Shown: piece after piece, positions 27,214 to 36,779 of the stretch | How the letters are laid out: every line of letters begins with the position of its first letter | Position numbering within the stretch: the first letter of the stretch is position 1 | Assembly (NCBI GenBank): GCA_039995105.1 | Contig: CP146203.1 | Span: 2,542,001 to 2,606,000, forward strand | DNA from: Jonesiaceae bacterium BS-20 | GTDB lineage: Bacteria; Actinomycetota; Actinomycetes; Actinomycetales; Cellulomonadaceae | Direction: 5' to 3' | Length of the DNA: 64,000 nt | Translations under genes and position numbers: made by a program | Notes under the pieces: model-generated | The model's database searches: none | What the model saw: only the letters and a program-made list of their open reading frames with translations | What the model was told of the DNA's origin: nothing

Positions 27214-27570
27214 TTAGTTGGGAGCCGTGATGATCGCACCATTGAATTCATCAATGATTGGCCGTTCCCCTAGTTCGTTGTCGAGCTCAAATTGCGCGGG
27301 GTCTTGGCACCCATTGCCAGATTTTTGTGTAGTTGAGATAACCGAAACCCGCACTTCGTCATCTGATTCCGCAACGTCGACCTTTGGGTCTCCATCGCAG
27401 CTCATGACAATAAGGGTGACGAGCGTGCCCTCAACCGTATGACTGTCTACTTCCACTTCGCCGCGTTTGGATCCGTCCGGCCCGTAAGCGCAGCCAAAGA
27501 GCAGCCCAAATATCGCTCCCACCGCTAGAAATGTCAGACCAACCTGGCGCCGTTGCCAATGTTTATTCAT
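27214..27570 (-). CDS. Hypothetical lipoprotein
   Basis: 118 residues from ATG 27570: a basic N-terminus, a hydrophobic segment (about 10-25) and lipobox LLFGCAYG (Cys27) predict a lipid-anchored protein. A longer frame adds 24 residues before this signal and is disfavoured. The mature part is acidic with two cysteines (MSCDGD, NGCQDP). Family not recognised. Tandem 38-bp repeats abut its 3' end. Confidence 0.6.
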   Translation of the reverse strand: MNKHWQRRQVGLTFLAVGAIFGLLFGCAYGPDGSKRGEVEVDSHTVEGTLVTLIVMSCDGDPKVDVAESDDEVRVSVISTTQKSGNGCQDPAQFELDNELGERPIIDEFNGAIITAPN

Positions 27571-27653
27571 ACCGGAGATAGTACCTGCTGGATAGCGCCG
27601 CTCACCAGCACCTTGCTTTCTGTAAAGCACAGTTTGATTCAACTTACTTGGTT

Positions 27654-27698
27654 TCCCGATGCCGCACTTGCGTTATCGACTCGCCTGCGGCATCGGGA
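27654..27698 (-). terminator. Hairpin after aldo/keto reductase gene
   Basis: Arms TCCCGATGCCGCA and TGCGGCATCGGGA (13 nt) around a 19-nt loop, 17 nt past the stop. Eighteen bases starting CGATGCCGCACTT are nearly identical to 61197-61214. Confidence 0.65.
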
Positions 27699-27714
27699 CT
27701 GGATCCGTTACTGC

Positions 27715-28566
27715 TTAGAACTCTTGGTGAATTGACGGGTCCTGTGCCTTCGAACGGCCATCCGGCCTGCCCAAACCTGAGATCGCGGATATCTCCTGCG
27801 GCTCCAACTCAAAGTCAAACAGTGCAATATTCTCTGCTTGCCTAGCGGGCAAAGTCGACTTAGGTATGGGCATAGCGCCCAATTGCGTAGCCCAACGCAA
27901 TATCACCTGAGCAACGGATTTGCCGTGGCGCTGCGCAATTTCAACGATCACCGGCTCCTGCAAAACCTTGTTCGCGCGCCCCAACGGGCTCCACGCCTGA
28001 GTGATAATCCCATGCTCACGGTCATAGGCTAGCTGTTCCAACTGCGGGAAGTACGGGTGCAGTTCCACCTGATTCACCACCGGAACCACACCGGTCTCAT
28101 CCTTGAGTCGGTCGAGGTGGACGGGCAAGAAATTACACACCCCAATTTGCTTCACGTACCCGCGCTTTTGCGCCTCAATTAGGGCCGTCCACGCTTCAAC
28201 GTACTTGTCCTCGAGTGGGTTAGGCCAGTGAATGAGGTACAGATCGTAGGCATCCAGCAATGTCCGGTACAGCGATTCCTCAATGGTGTACAGCGCCTGT
28301 TTAAAGGTATGGTGGCGACCGGGAAGTTTCGAAACGATCTCTAATTGGTCTCTGGTGGCCACACCTTCCGCGACTACGCGCGCCACGGCGCGTCCCAGTG
28401 CCCCCTCATTTTCGTAGTTCACCGCGGAGTCAAACAAGCGGTACCCGGCCTTCGCTGCAGACACCATTGTGTCCACTCCCGCTTGGCCATTCAGCAGGTA
28501 GGTTCCAAAACCTACCTGGTCAAGGGTGTACCCATTATGAGCTGAAAACGTTGGAATCAAAGACAT
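27715..28566 (-). CDS. Aldo/keto reductase
   Basis: 283 residues, the family length. Catalytic tetrad positions are visible: Asp in LFDSAVNYENE (with Tyr in the same motif), Lys in VSKLPG, and His in LIHWPNP. The NADPH-binding C-terminal IPKSTLPARQAENI is intact. It reduces carbonyl compounds with NADPH in the cytoplasm; many members act on methylglyoxal or 2,5-diketogluconate. The substrate is not predictable. It lies alone between terminator and divergent/tandem neighbours. Confidence 0.93.
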   Translation of the reverse strand: MSLIPTFSAHNGYTLDQVGFGTYLLNGQAGVDTMVSAAKAGYRLFDSAVNYENEGALGRAVARVVAEGVATRDQLEIVSKLPGRHHTFKQALYTIEESLYRTLLDAYDLYLIHWPNPLEDKYVEAWTALIEAQKRGYVKQIGVCNFLPVHLDRLKDETGVVPVVNQVELHPYFPQLEQLAYDREHGIITQAWSPLGRANKVLQEPVIVEIAQRHGKSVAQVILRWATQLGAMPIPKSTLPARQAENIALFDFELEPQEISAISGLGRPDGRSKAQDPSIHQEF

Positions 28567-28672
28567 GCGCCACCTCGTTGTCGGTTCATCTGCAAAAATT
28601 TAGCTAGGTCCCGGCTTGTCAGCTGCCGCCACTCCCAATAGCGTACGCCTTAGCTACCTGACCTGCCGTGAT

Positions 28673-30172
28673 CTAGGGTTTTTCTTGATGGGGAGACCGC
28701 ACCGTGCACCGGATACTTCCGTAGCCACTCGATTCGCTAGCCGTGACCGCACCGATCTCTAGGCAGGCCTCATTGCTTTGCGATCGGTCTCCGTCCCCAC
28801 CCATAGTCAGGGCAAGTCCCGCACTCGTTGCGGCCAACAGGGCGACCAAGCCAACGGTGCCCGGCCACCCAAACGCTTCAAATAGCTCGCCACCCAACCA
28901 CCCCATGACGCTTCCACCCGTGTAATAGGCAAGGGTATATAGGGCACCAGCTTGGGACCGCGGGAAGTTGTCAGTAGATTGCGGCGAGCTGATCGCTGTT
29001 GGTGGGCGAATGGCATCGAGGCGTTGACGAACCTGAGAGTGCTCAAGGTCCTCAAGCTCCCAAGGTTCCTCGGGAGCCCCAGTAGCCTCAAGTCCAGTAA
29101 CCGGCATTCCGGAGCTAGCCCAACCCGATGCGATGGCCTGGCCAGCAAAGAATCCCATGGTGGCCAAAACTAGACCACCAACTTGGGCAGCAAGGTATGG
29201 CAGCAAGGTCACCACGATCCCCACTCCCACAAGAATCCCAGTTCCGCTCAATACCCACGAACGGCCAAACCGAGTTACCAACGCTGTGGCATAGATCGAC
29301 GCAAATGTGCCAAACAGGTAAACAGCAAATACTGCCGTAGTTATTATCGGTGGCAGGTAGAAAGGATCTTCTTGGAGGCGATAGCCCATGTAGTTGTAGA
29401 TAGTTACAAAGGCACCCATGATCAGGAATCCCTGCGTAAATATTTTCAGTTGAGCCGGGCTACGTAGGTTGGCTAGAAACGGTTGGGCCCAGCGTAGCTT
29501 GGACGGTGCTTCGGCACGGGTCTGGCTCTGGGTCTGGGGCTGGGTCTGGCTTCGTTGCATGCCCGTTTTCTCGTTTGGTATCAGCATCAAGAACCCCAAG
29601 GCTGCCACCGCCGCTGTCCCCGAGGCCATAAGCAACCCTAATTGCCAACCAAGAGTAGAGGCGATCGCCCCCGCCATGATCCGGCCAACCAAACCACCCA
29701 ATGAGTTGCCCGCGATATATACCCCCGCCGCTTTGACCGCACTGTTCGGAGGTAGCCGAGTGTTCAGGTGAGCGAGCGCCAAAGCAGGCACCGCGCCAAC
29801 CGCCAGTCCCGTCAAGAAACGCAGCGCCAGCACCCACTCATATCCCGGGGCAACAGAAGTAAGCAGTGTGCAGACTGTTCCAACAACCACCGCTGCCCGC
29901 ATTGCCCGTACGGTGCCAATACGGCTAGCAACCAAGACCCAAGGGATCACACCAATTGCAAGCCCAATCGTTCCCATTGATACGACTAGACCTGCTTGCC
30001 CAAAGGTAATACCCCAAGCAGTAGTGAGTTGCGGCAGCAAAGCTTGGGGCGCATACAACTGGGCAAAGGTCGAAAAGCCCGCACAGAATAAGGCGATCAG
30101 TAGTTTCCGATTAGCAAAATTGCTTAATCTTCCATGAACATTTGGCTGGTCTGACTTGGCCGTCAATTCCAA
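28673..30172 (-). CDS. MFS transporter, YnfM-like
   Basis: 499 residues from TTG 30172. Twelve hydrophobic segments can be traced, with the MFS loop motif (ASRIGTVRAMR) after segment 2. The family is about 400 residues; the excess comes from a Gln/Thr-rich loop (QTQPQTQSQTR, about 205-220), a ~45-residue acidic insertion between late segments (about 365-410) and a ~50-residue C-terminal tail. It is divergent from a LysR gene, the classic ynfM/lysR pairing. The role is drug or metabolite efflux, or sugar-like export; the substrate is unknown. Confidence 0.85.
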   Translation of the reverse strand: MELTAKSDQPNVHGRLSNFANRKLLIALFCAGFSTFAQLYAPQALLPQLTTAWGITFGQAGLVVSMGTIGLAIGVIPWVLVASRIGTVRAMRAAVVVGTVCTLLTSVAPGYEWVLALRFLTGLAVGAVPALALAHLNTRLPPNSAVKAAGVYIAGNSLGGLVGRIMAGAIASTLGWQLGLLMASGTAAVAALGFLMLIPNEKTGMQRSQTQPQTQSQTRAEAPSKLRWAQPFLANLRSPAQLKIFTQGFLIMGAFVTIYNYMGYRLQEDPFYLPPIITTAVFAVYLFGTFASIYATALVTRFGRSWVLSGTGILVGVGIVVTLLPYLAAQVGGLVLATMGFFAGQAIASGWASSGMPVTGLEATGAPEEPWELEDLEHSQVRQRLDAIRPPTAISSPQSTDNFPRSQAGALYTLAYYTGGSVMGWLGGELFEAFGWPGTVGLVALLAATSAGLALTMGGDGDRSQSNEACLEIGAVTASESSGYGSIRCTVRSPHQEKP

Positions 30173-30240
30173 AAGCTCGCTTTCGTGAGGTAATCACAAT
30201 TGGTCTACCAGTCACATTACGGATCGCACTCTCATAACAC

Positions 30241-30251
30241 TAATGGCATTA
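30241..30251. promoter_or_regulatory. Candidate LysR operator
   Basis: TAATGGCATTA, a perfect inverted repeat around one base with the T-N9/11-A form, lies between the divergent MFS and LysR genes, 28 bp before the LysR ATG. Confidence 0.45.
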
Positions 30252-30278
30252 AGCTAAGCAATTGCATACACTTTTGTT

Positions 30279-31166
30279 ATGAATCGACTGACGGAGCTAC
30301 TCCCGCACTTGCCTGTGATCGCTGCATTTGCAGAAACCGGGCTAGTTACCGGCGCTGCTGACATCCTCGGGATTCCTCAGCCCCAGGCCAGCCGATCATT
30401 GAGCCGGCTCGAGTCGGTCACCGGACTGACACTTCGCCAGCGCGATGGACGCAAGGTCAGTCCAACCGCAGCGGCCCTCGAGTTGGGTAACACCGCACGA
30501 ACTGTCCTGGATCAGTTGCAGAGCACTCTAGCCAACATGACAACCGAATACCGCGGCAAGATCACGATCGCATTCCAGCACTCCCTAGGAGAAACTCTGG
30601 TGCCCGCCGTGATCAAGAAGTTTGTCATGGAACAGCCCCTAATCGACTTTGAACTCATCCAAGGTTCCCGTGCAGACTGTCTCAGTGCCGTTGAGTCCGG
30701 ACGTGCAGATGCCGCGTTCATAGCCGTCGTTCCTGATTCCCTACTGCTACGAACCCAACACATTTACACGGAAGAACTGATGCTTGCGGTTCCCCACGGT
30801 CACCGACTAGCCGAACGCGAATCCGTCACCGCTGGCGACTTTGCAGGAGAGGACCTGATTGCAATGCGACACGGGCTTGGTCTGCGGTCCACCACGGATT
30901 CCTTATTTGACCGGTGGGGCATCAACCCTCCGGTCTCTTTTGAGGGTCAGGAAATCAGCACAGTTCTAGGGCTCGTGGCCGCCGGACTGGGGGTTGCCGT
31001 TGTCCCATGCCGCAACTATGCAGCTCCAGTGGTCTTACTGCCCTTCAAAGCAAAAGACGCACACCGGCCCATCATCATGACTACTTCTCGGGAACGTGAG
31101 TTATCGCTTGCGGCCAAGCTCTTTTGTGATTCGGTTGCCCGGTTTATTGCGGAGCGGTCAGACTAG
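30279..31166 (+). CDS. LysR family transcriptional regulator
   Basis: 295 residues. The N-terminal winged helix-turn-helix (LVTGAADILGIPQPQASRSLSRLESVTG, i.e. about residues 20-47) is followed by a two-lobe effector domain (IAFQHSLGETLVPAVI onwards). It is divergent from the MFS gene at 28673-30172, probably its target. The stop overlaps the stop of the convergent aminotransferase gene. Confidence 0.92.
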   Translation: MNRLTELLPHLPVIAAFAETGLVTGAADILGIPQPQASRSLSRLESVTGLTLRQRDGRKVSPTAAALELGNTARTVLDQLQSTLANMTTEYRGKITIAFQHSLGETLVPAVIKKFVMEQPLIDFELIQGSRADCLSAVESGRADAAFIAVVPDSLLLRTQHIYTEELMLAVPHGHRLAERESVTAGDFAGEDLIAMRHGLGLRSTTDSLFDRWGINPPVSFEGQEISTVLGLVAAGLGVAVVPCRNYAAPVVLLPFKAKDAHRPIIMTTSRERELSLAAKLFCDSVARFIAERSD

Positions 31167-32338
31167 GCTTCGCGGGACCACTCAACCAGCTTGGGCACGA
31201 ATACCTCAGCGAACTGCTCATACTCGGCCGCGGTGTCGTACACGTGCGTAGAAATCCGCAAGTACCCCTGCCCATCAAATAAAGTGAACGCCCCCTCTGC
31301 CGGGTTCTCCCGCACAAGGCGGTCACGTATTTGGTCCGCCTCCGCGTGGTTACGTGCCATCGTGCTTGGCAGCTTGATCAGGCGCAATGCGTTGGCCCCC
31401 ATTCCCACATGCGCTTGGTTGTCCCCACCGGTGAGTTCCTCAAAGGCAGCCTGAATCACGTGCTGACCATAGTCTGCCATGTCTGTCATGTAGGTGATGG
31501 CCTGATCCCAACCCCACTGCTGGTCAATGAATTCCAGGCTCGCACGGGCAGCCAGGTAGCTCGTCTGGTCCAAAGTCCCCTGCACATCAAACCGCTCCGG
31601 GTAATCCTTGGGGTATCCCCACGAGTCAATGAGCGGGTAGATCTCGTGGTTAATGTCGGACTGGCAAACCAAGAGAGCAGCCCCACGCGGCGCACACGCA
31701 AACTTGTGTAAGTTCCCTACCCAAAAGTCCGGTCGGAAGTCAGTAAGCACATTCTGATAAAGCCCAGGCACGTGAGCTCCATCAACCAACGTAAGAACAC
31801 CGCGCGCGCGGGCATACTCCGTAATCTTTTGGACCGGAAGCATCCGTGCGGTAGCCGACGTGACGTGGTCCAGTACAACAAGAACCGTCCGGTCGGTGAA
31901 CGCCGCTGCTACGGCATCGGCAGTTTCTTGTGCACTTGCCGCGAGTGGAATATCCACCGTAACGACTTTGCTGCTCCACCGCTTAGCCAATCGGATCGCG
32001 CCCATGGTGACCGCGCCATAGCCGTGGTTGGTGACAATAATTTCTGCGCCCTTGATCATGGGAGTGGAGTTATAGATGATCGTGGCACCAGCCGAGGCGT
32101 TGGGAACGAGAACCCCCGACTCAGCCGGCGCACCAAACCAATCGGTCAAATACTGGCGTTCCTGACGCCCCCGGCCCGGCAACTCCACAAACCACGCAAC
32201 CGGATCAGACTCCATCTGCACTTTGAGCTCAGCTTGGTACTCCAAAGTAACCTTGGGAACCGCGCCGAAAGAGCCATGATTCAGATGTAATACGTCTTTG
32301 GAAAGCGACCATGCGTCAGCGGTGGCACTGCCATCCAA
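31163..32338 (-). CDS. PLP-dependent aminotransferase class V, isopenicillin-N epimerase-like
   Basis: 391 residues from TTG 32338. LNHGSFGAVP near the N-terminus, DHVTSATARMLPV, DGAHVPG (PLP Asp and His) and the Schiff-base Lys in NLHKFACAPRG are all intact. The family includes isopenicillin-N epimerase, cysteine desulfurase-like and hercynylcysteine lyase-like enzymes; nothing in the neighbourhood (no beta-lactam or ergothioneine genes) fixes the reaction. It is convergent and stop-overlapping with the LysR gene. Confidence 0.88.
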   Translation of the reverse strand: MDGSATADAWSLSKDVLHLNHGSFGAVPKVTLEYQAELKVQMESDPVAWFVELPGRGRQERQYLTDWFGAPAESGVLVPNASAGATIIYNSTPMIKGAEIIVTNHGYGAVTMGAIRLAKRWSSKVVTVDIPLAASAQETADAVAAAFTDRTVLVVLDHVTSATARMLPVQKITEYARARGVLTLVDGAHVPGLYQNVLTDFRPDFWVGNLHKFACAPRGAALLVCQSDINHEIYPLIDSWGYPKDYPERFDVQGTLDQTSYLAARASLEFIDQQWGWDQAITYMTDMADYGQHVIQAAFEELTGGDNQAHVGMGANALRLIKLPSTMARNHAEADQIRDRLVRENPAEGAFTLFDGQGYLRISTHVYDTAAEYEQFAEVFVPKLVEWSREA

Positions 32339-32610
32339 CTGGTGTAACGAGGCTGGGGCGTGAGACGTGGTGCAGCTTTCCTTTGTTCATCTTCGTCGCA
32401 AAGAGCATATGTACAAGATTGTATGTTGCCCAGAGTTTCTTTAAGAACCTTGTAAGGCCACGGCGTAAAGTGAGGGGCATGGATTAGACCCCAATGAGTA
32501 AAATGACTGTGGTACTAATAGACAACACGCAATCGTTGATTGCGATAGAAAACTAGGCAGCGTAAGGGCCGGAAACCGGCAGTCACCTTACATATCCGAC
32601 AGGAGTAAGC
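32339..32610. promoter_or_regulatory. Promoter region of the SPFH module
   Basis: 272 bp without a gene. A small hairpin GCAATC-GTT-GATTGC (32530-32544) and a GCCGG/CCGGC hairpin lie in the probable 5' leader before RBS AGGAGTAAGC. No regulator site can be named. Confidence 0.35.
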
Positions 32611-33834
32611 ATGGGTTTCATTAAGGCATTTGCCGGCGCAATCGGGGGCACATTCGCTGACCAGTGGAAAGACTTCATTGTTCCACCTGCAGGTTTAGCC
32701 CCAACAGCTGCTATTTTCCCCGGTGTTCCGCAGGGCCAAAACGCTGGCCGCGGATCCAACACTAAGGGTTCACAAAACATCATCACCAACGGCTCCCGTC
32801 TTTTGGTTCCAGAGGGCTACGGCCTCTTGACCATGCAGGATGGTCAAATCACCGGGTTCGTTGCTGAACCAGGTGGCTTTGAGTGGCGCTCGGATGACCC
32901 AAACTCGCAGAGCATTTTTGCCGGTGACGGCTTTGTCAGCCCGTTGATCAAGCAATCGTGGGAACGCTTCAAGTTTGGTGGCCAGCCAGGTAGCCAACAG
33001 TTGGTGTTCTACGTCAACCTTAAGGAAATCCCAAACAACCGCTTTGGCACCCAATCTGAGATCTACTGGGATGACGCCTACTTGGGCGCCCAAGTTGGTG
33101 CGATTACCCGGGGAACCTACACTCTACGGATTGTTGACCCCATCCTGTTTGCCAAGCAGTTTGTTCCGCTCGCCTACCTGCAGGCTGGTGCCCAGCACTT
33201 TGACTTCTCCGACCTCAACAACGACGCTGCTTCCCAGCTGTTCAACGAGGTAGTCAGCTCGCTTTCAGCTGCATTTTCTAACTACACAAATGACCCGTCC
33301 AAGGGCAACCGCATCACCCGTATCCAGGGCGATGCTATTGGTTTTGCACAGTCAATGTCCGCCGCGGTTGAAGAGGGCTACCGGTGGACCTCTGACCGTG
33401 GACTCACCATTGAAAAAGTGGCGCTTCAGGCCGTTGAGTACGACGCGGACACTAAGGCTTTGCTCTCGGACGTCAAGAAGGCCGATGCCCTTGGCGGTGC
33501 CCGTGGGAACTCCTTCATGCAGCAGTCGGTGGCCCGCGGTATGCAAGCAGCCGGTGAGAACCCTACCGGTGGAGGCGCCGGAATGGCGTTCATGGGTATG
33601 GGACTCAACGCGGCGGGAGGTGCCGTTGGCGGCCTGCAACAGCCGGTTCCACAACAGCAAGTACCGCAGCAGCAGGTGCCAGTTCAGCAGGCGCCCCCTG
33701 CTCCCGCTCCCGCTCCCGCTCCCGCACAAGATGACATCGCGACCAAGCTGACCCAACTCAAGGGCCTGTTTGACCAGGGACTCATCACCCAAGAAGATTA
33801 CGACGCGGCCAAGGCCAAGGCACTGGGGCTTTAA
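32611..33834 (+). CDS. SPFH domain protein with C-terminal SHOCT (YdjI / 'virion core' family)
   Basis: 407 residues. The N-terminal and middle ~310 residues fit the COG4260 SPFH family (WKDFIVPP, SIFAGDGFVSPLIKQSWERF, VNLKEIPNNRFGTQSEIYWDD). A Gln/Pro/Ala-rich linker (about 335-370) leads to a SHOCT-type helix pair (LTQLKGLFDQGLITQEDY then DAAKAKAL). SPFH proteins form membrane-associated oligomers; the Bacillus YdjI relative belongs to a PspA-linked envelope-stress set. It is followed by a zinc-ribbon protein and a small membrane protein, forming a module. Confidence 0.88.
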   Translation: MGFIKAFAGAIGGTFADQWKDFIVPPAGLAPTAAIFPGVPQGQNAGRGSNTKGSQNIITNGSRLLVPEGYGLLTMQDGQITGFVAEPGGFEWRSDDPNSQSIFAGDGFVSPLIKQSWERFKFGGQPGSQQLVFYVNLKEIPNNRFGTQSEIYWDDAYLGAQVGAITRGTYTLRIVDPILFAKQFVPLAYLQAGAQHFDFSDLNNDAASQLFNEVVSSLSAAFSNYTNDPSKGNRITRIQGDAIGFAQSMSAAVEEGYRWTSDRGLTIEKVALQAVEYDADTKALLSDVKKADALGGARGNSFMQQSVARGMQAAGENPTGGGAGMAFMGMGLNAAGGAVGGLQQPVPQQQVPQQQVPVQQAPPAPAPAPAPAQDDIATKLTQLKGLFDQGLITQEDYDAAKAKALGL

Positions 33835-33854
33835 CCCTTACGGTTGTTCCCCGC

Positions 33855-33896
33855 AGCGGCCACTGAAGACATCGATCTGTGTCGACGGTGGCCGCT
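33855..33896 (+). terminator. Hairpin between SPFH and zinc-ribbon genes
   Basis: Arms AGCGGCCAC and GTGGCCGCT with 24 nt between. No T-run; it may be a partial terminator or processing site. Confidence 0.4.
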
Positions 33897-34003
33897 TACG
33901 TCATAGGTTTTAACCCACTAGGCTTCTTAGCAGTATTTGGTTGCGGCGTGCCGGGCTTACCCCGTTGGTAGGCCAGCCACGCTGCCTCCCGGAAAGGAAA
34001 ACC

Positions 34004-35431
34004 ATGACTGATCCACACATGGGCCCTATCGTTCCCCCGACTCCACCACAGCCCAGCTCGCACCAGGAATACACCACTTCCGAGCCCTATACTCCCCCGG
34101 TGCCCTATGGGCACCCCGATTATCAGGACATCCCGGTTGCGGAAACCGGCCCGGAAGCCTTTGAGGATAAGACTTGGCAAGACGTTAAGGACGCCCGGAC
34201 GGAGGAGAAAAACTCCGGCTATGCATCTGGCGAGGCCCCCAATGTGGAGTATGAACAACACGATGGGCCCGCCGTCATTCAGACGCACAGTACCGCTGAG
34301 AGCGGGCTTTCCAAGTGTCCTAAGTGTGGCTCAACCGAGATTTCCCTCAGCGTCGAATCCGGCATGCTGCGCTGTCACTTTTGCCGCTTTGAGTGGCAAG
34401 AGGAAAGCGCCGTTGATGTTTTCCGCCTCAACACCCCAATTTCACAGTTGCGCGGAATCACGATCGGGTCAGGGTCCGCACCGATCGTTCCCGATGTCAG
34501 TGAGGTCATGAGCTTCAAATGCTCCGCTTGCGGCGCCGAGGTCGTTGTCGACACCGCTCACGCCATGCAGTCCCGGTGCCACTGGTGCCGCAATACGCTT
34601 TCCGTCAATCAGCAGGTCCCTAACGGCGCAGTTCCCGATGCCGTCCTTCCGTTCTCCCTGCCAAAGCAGGTTGCGGTTAAGAAGATTTCCGACTTTGTCA
34701 CGAAGCGTAACTTCTTTGCCAACCGCAAGTTCCAAGCAGACTTCAACGCGGAGAACGTTATTGGCGTGTACTTGCCGTACATGATTGTCGACGTCAACGC
34801 GAAGCTGTACATGGCCGGTGTTGGTGAACACCAGACCCGCAGATACACCGTGGGCAGTGATAAGAACCAGCGCACCGTGTATGACGCCGATGTCTATCAG
34901 GTCCAACGCGAGTTTGACTACTACGTTGACGACCTCACACTCGAGTCTGCGTCAGACAAACTCGACGTCAACGTCACCCAGAACACAAACAATATTGTGA
35001 ACTCGGTGCTGCCTTTTGATACCGAGAATATCGTCCGCTTCAATGCGAACTACCTGGCTGGGTTCAGTTCCCAACGCCGCGACACCGACGTTGACCGCAT
35101 GATGAACTTGGTCCTGAAACAAGCCCAAGACATTGGCCGTTACCAGGCTAAAAGCACCATTCGGTTCTACGACCGTGGCGTGCGGTGGGAACAAGAACGG
35201 TTTGACCCGGTGGGGCAGCGGTGGATCTCTGCCTACCTGCCTATCTGGCTCTACAGTTACTATGAGAAGAAGTCCGGCGGCAAAGAACTGCTGCACTACA
35301 TCGCGGTCAACGGCCGAACCGGTGAAACAATGGGCTCGATCCCCATCAACATGCCCAAACTTTGGGTAGCTACCGGTATTGCCCAGGTTTTGGGAACCAT
35401 CACCACATTCATCTTGGCATTGGGGTTCTGA
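34004..35431 (+). CDS. TFIIB-type zinc-ribbon protein of the YdjG kind, C-terminal membrane segment
   Basis: 475 residues from ATG 34004 (RBS GGAAAGGAAA). A Pro-rich disordered N-terminus (~90 residues) precedes a zinc ribbon CPKCGSTE...CHFC (about 106-128), a second CSACGAE...CHWC ribbon (about 173-195), a ~240-residue beta-rich domain and a final hydrophobic segment (about 452-473). The architecture matches zinc-ribbon proteins that accompany YdjI-type SPFH proteins. The likely role is scaffolding at the membrane. The next gene starts 1 nt after its stop. Confidence 0.82.
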   Translation: MTDPHMGPIVPPTPPQPSSHQEYTTSEPYTPPVPYGHPDYQDIPVAETGPEAFEDKTWQDVKDARTEEKNSGYASGEAPNVEYEQHDGPAVIQTHSTAESGLSKCPKCGSTEISLSVESGMLRCHFCRFEWQEESAVDVFRLNTPISQLRGITIGSGSAPIVPDVSEVMSFKCSACGAEVVVDTAHAMQSRCHWCRNTLSVNQQVPNGAVPDAVLPFSLPKQVAVKKISDFVTKRNFFANRKFQADFNAENVIGVYLPYMIVDVNAKLYMAGVGEHQTRRYTVGSDKNQRTVYDADVYQVQREFDYYVDDLTLESASDKLDVNVTQNTNNIVNSVLPFDTENIVRFNANYLAGFSSQRRDTDVDRMMNLVLKQAQDIGRYQAKSTIRFYDRGVRWEQERFDPVGQRWISAYLPIWLYSYYEKKSGGKELLHYIAVNGRTGETMGSIPINMPKLWVATGIAQVLGTITTFILALGF

Positions 35432-35432
35432 C

Positions 35433-35726
35433 ATGCTGGATCTATCTACAGAATTAGCCACAAACGCTTCCGTGTATCTGGCAATGTCCAGCGACAGCGA
35501 CGGCAGCTTCTTTCCATACCTGTTCTTGTTATCCGGCCCAGTATTTTTCTTTGTTATCTACACCAAGTACCGCAACAAAGATAAACGGCACTATCACGAG
35601 CGTGAAACAAAGTCGCAAATGGCAAATCTGCGGGCTGCCGACCAAAAGGTAAATCGGGTCGTAGGTGTCAGCAACTCCAAGATCCGCGGAGATAACTCCG
35701 ACAGCGTTAAGGGAGCCCGTAACTAG
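35433..35726 (+). CDS. Small single-pass membrane protein of the SPFH module
   Basis: 97 residues from ATG 35433, immediately after the zinc-ribbon gene. One hydrophobic segment (about 26-44, FFPYLFLLSGPVFFFVIY) is followed by a strongly basic tail (KYRNKDKRHYHERETKSQ). Predicted orientation is N-out, tail in. Its tight coupling to the two upstream genes suggests it is part of the same complex; no family name. Confidence 0.7.
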   Translation: MLDLSTELATNASVYLAMSSDSDGSFFPYLFLLSGPVFFFVIYTKYRNKDKRHYHERETKSQMANLRAADQKVNRVVGVSNSKIRGDNSDSVKGARN

Positions 35727-35754
35727 CGTTTAGAGGCGCCCGTAACTAACTGTG

Positions 35755-35809
35755 AAAGCGTTGGTCCGAGGTCAATGGAGTTTTTCCATTAACCTCGGAC
35801 CAACGCTTT
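35755..35809. terminator. Bidirectional terminator between SPFH module and DUF808 gene
   Basis: 18-nt perfect arms, AAAGCGTTGGTCCGAGGT and its complement, with an inner AATGGA/TCCATT pair and a T-run in the loop. It serves convergent genes. Confidence 0.85.
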
Positions 35810-35834
35810 ACTTCTGTGACAAGCGCTTTCGAAA

Positions 35835-36779
35835 CTAGTGCGCTACTGCCTTGCGGTGACGCAGCTTGTTGAATGCGGTGATCGCCCCTACCAGTAACAC
35901 TCCAAGGGCCAGCCCAAAGATCGCTGAGTAGAAGGTATCTCCAAACCAGGCTACAACCCCACCAAGGTGGGACAGGCTCTCAAGGATCCAATGGGACAGG
36001 TCGTACAACGGGGTAAATCCAAGGTCCGACAGACTCTTGATAACGATGTGCCCACCAACCCAAAGCATCGCGACCGTGCCCACAATGCTCAGCAGGCTAA
36101 ATACCTTAGGCATGGCTTTGACCGTGCCGCGTCCAAGATTGGCGACAATGCCAGCCTTTGACTTCGCTAAGACCATCCCAATGTCGTCCATCTTGACCAG
36201 CAGAGCAACAACACCGTAAACCAGTACCGTCATCACCACGGCAACGATTGCCAAGACGCCCAACCGCTCCCAAAATGATTGCACGTCCACGTTGGCCAAG
36301 GTGATGAGCATGATCTCCGCAGAGAGTACAAGGTCCGTGCGCACCGCACCAGAAACAATGGTCCGTTCGAACTCGACTGGGTCTGCGGACTTTGCTTCTT
36401 CTTTGCTCTCCGCGTGCAGATGCACCCCAAACCAGCCCAAGAATTTTTCTGCTCCCTCGAAGGCGAGGTAGGAGCCACCCAGGATGAGGAAGATCGGCAA
36501 GATCCAGGGCGCCCACGTAGAGAACACCATTGCCGCCGGCAAGATGATCAAGAACTTATTGCGCAGCGAACCAATCGTGATTCGCTTGATGACCGATAGT
36601 TCTCGCTTTGGTTCAATCCCACGAACATACTGCGGCGTAACTGCGGCGTCATCTATCACTACCCCCGCAGCCTTGGCAGAAGCTTTCATCGCTGCGCTGG
36701 CGAGGTCGTCAACGGTCGAGGCCGCAGCCTTTGCTAGCACCGCGATATCGTCAAGGAGAGCCAAAAAACCGGAAGACAT
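35835..36779 (-). CDS. DUF808 family membrane protein (YedI-like)
   Basis: 314 residues. MSSGFLALLDDIAVLAK and DDAAVTPQYVRGI at the N-terminus, then YLAFEGAEK, are typical of DUF808/YedI. About six membrane segments follow. The function is unknown; the family is widespread. It is convergent with the SPFH module. Confidence 0.88.
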   Translation of the reverse strand: MSSGFLALLDDIAVLAKAAASTVDDLASAAMKASAKAAGVVIDDAAVTPQYVRGIEPKRELSVIKRITIGSLRNKFLIILPAAMVFSTWAPWILPIFLILGGSYLAFEGAEKFLGWFGVHLHAESKEEAKSADPVEFERTIVSGAVRTDLVLSAEIMLITLANVDVQSFWERLGVLAIVAVVMTVLVYGVVALLVKMDDIGMVLAKSKAGIVANLGRGTVKAMPKVFSLLSIVGTVAMLWVGGHIVIKSLSDLGFTPLYDLSHWILESLSHLGGVVAWFGDTFYSAIFGLALGVLLVGAITAFNKLRHRKAVAH

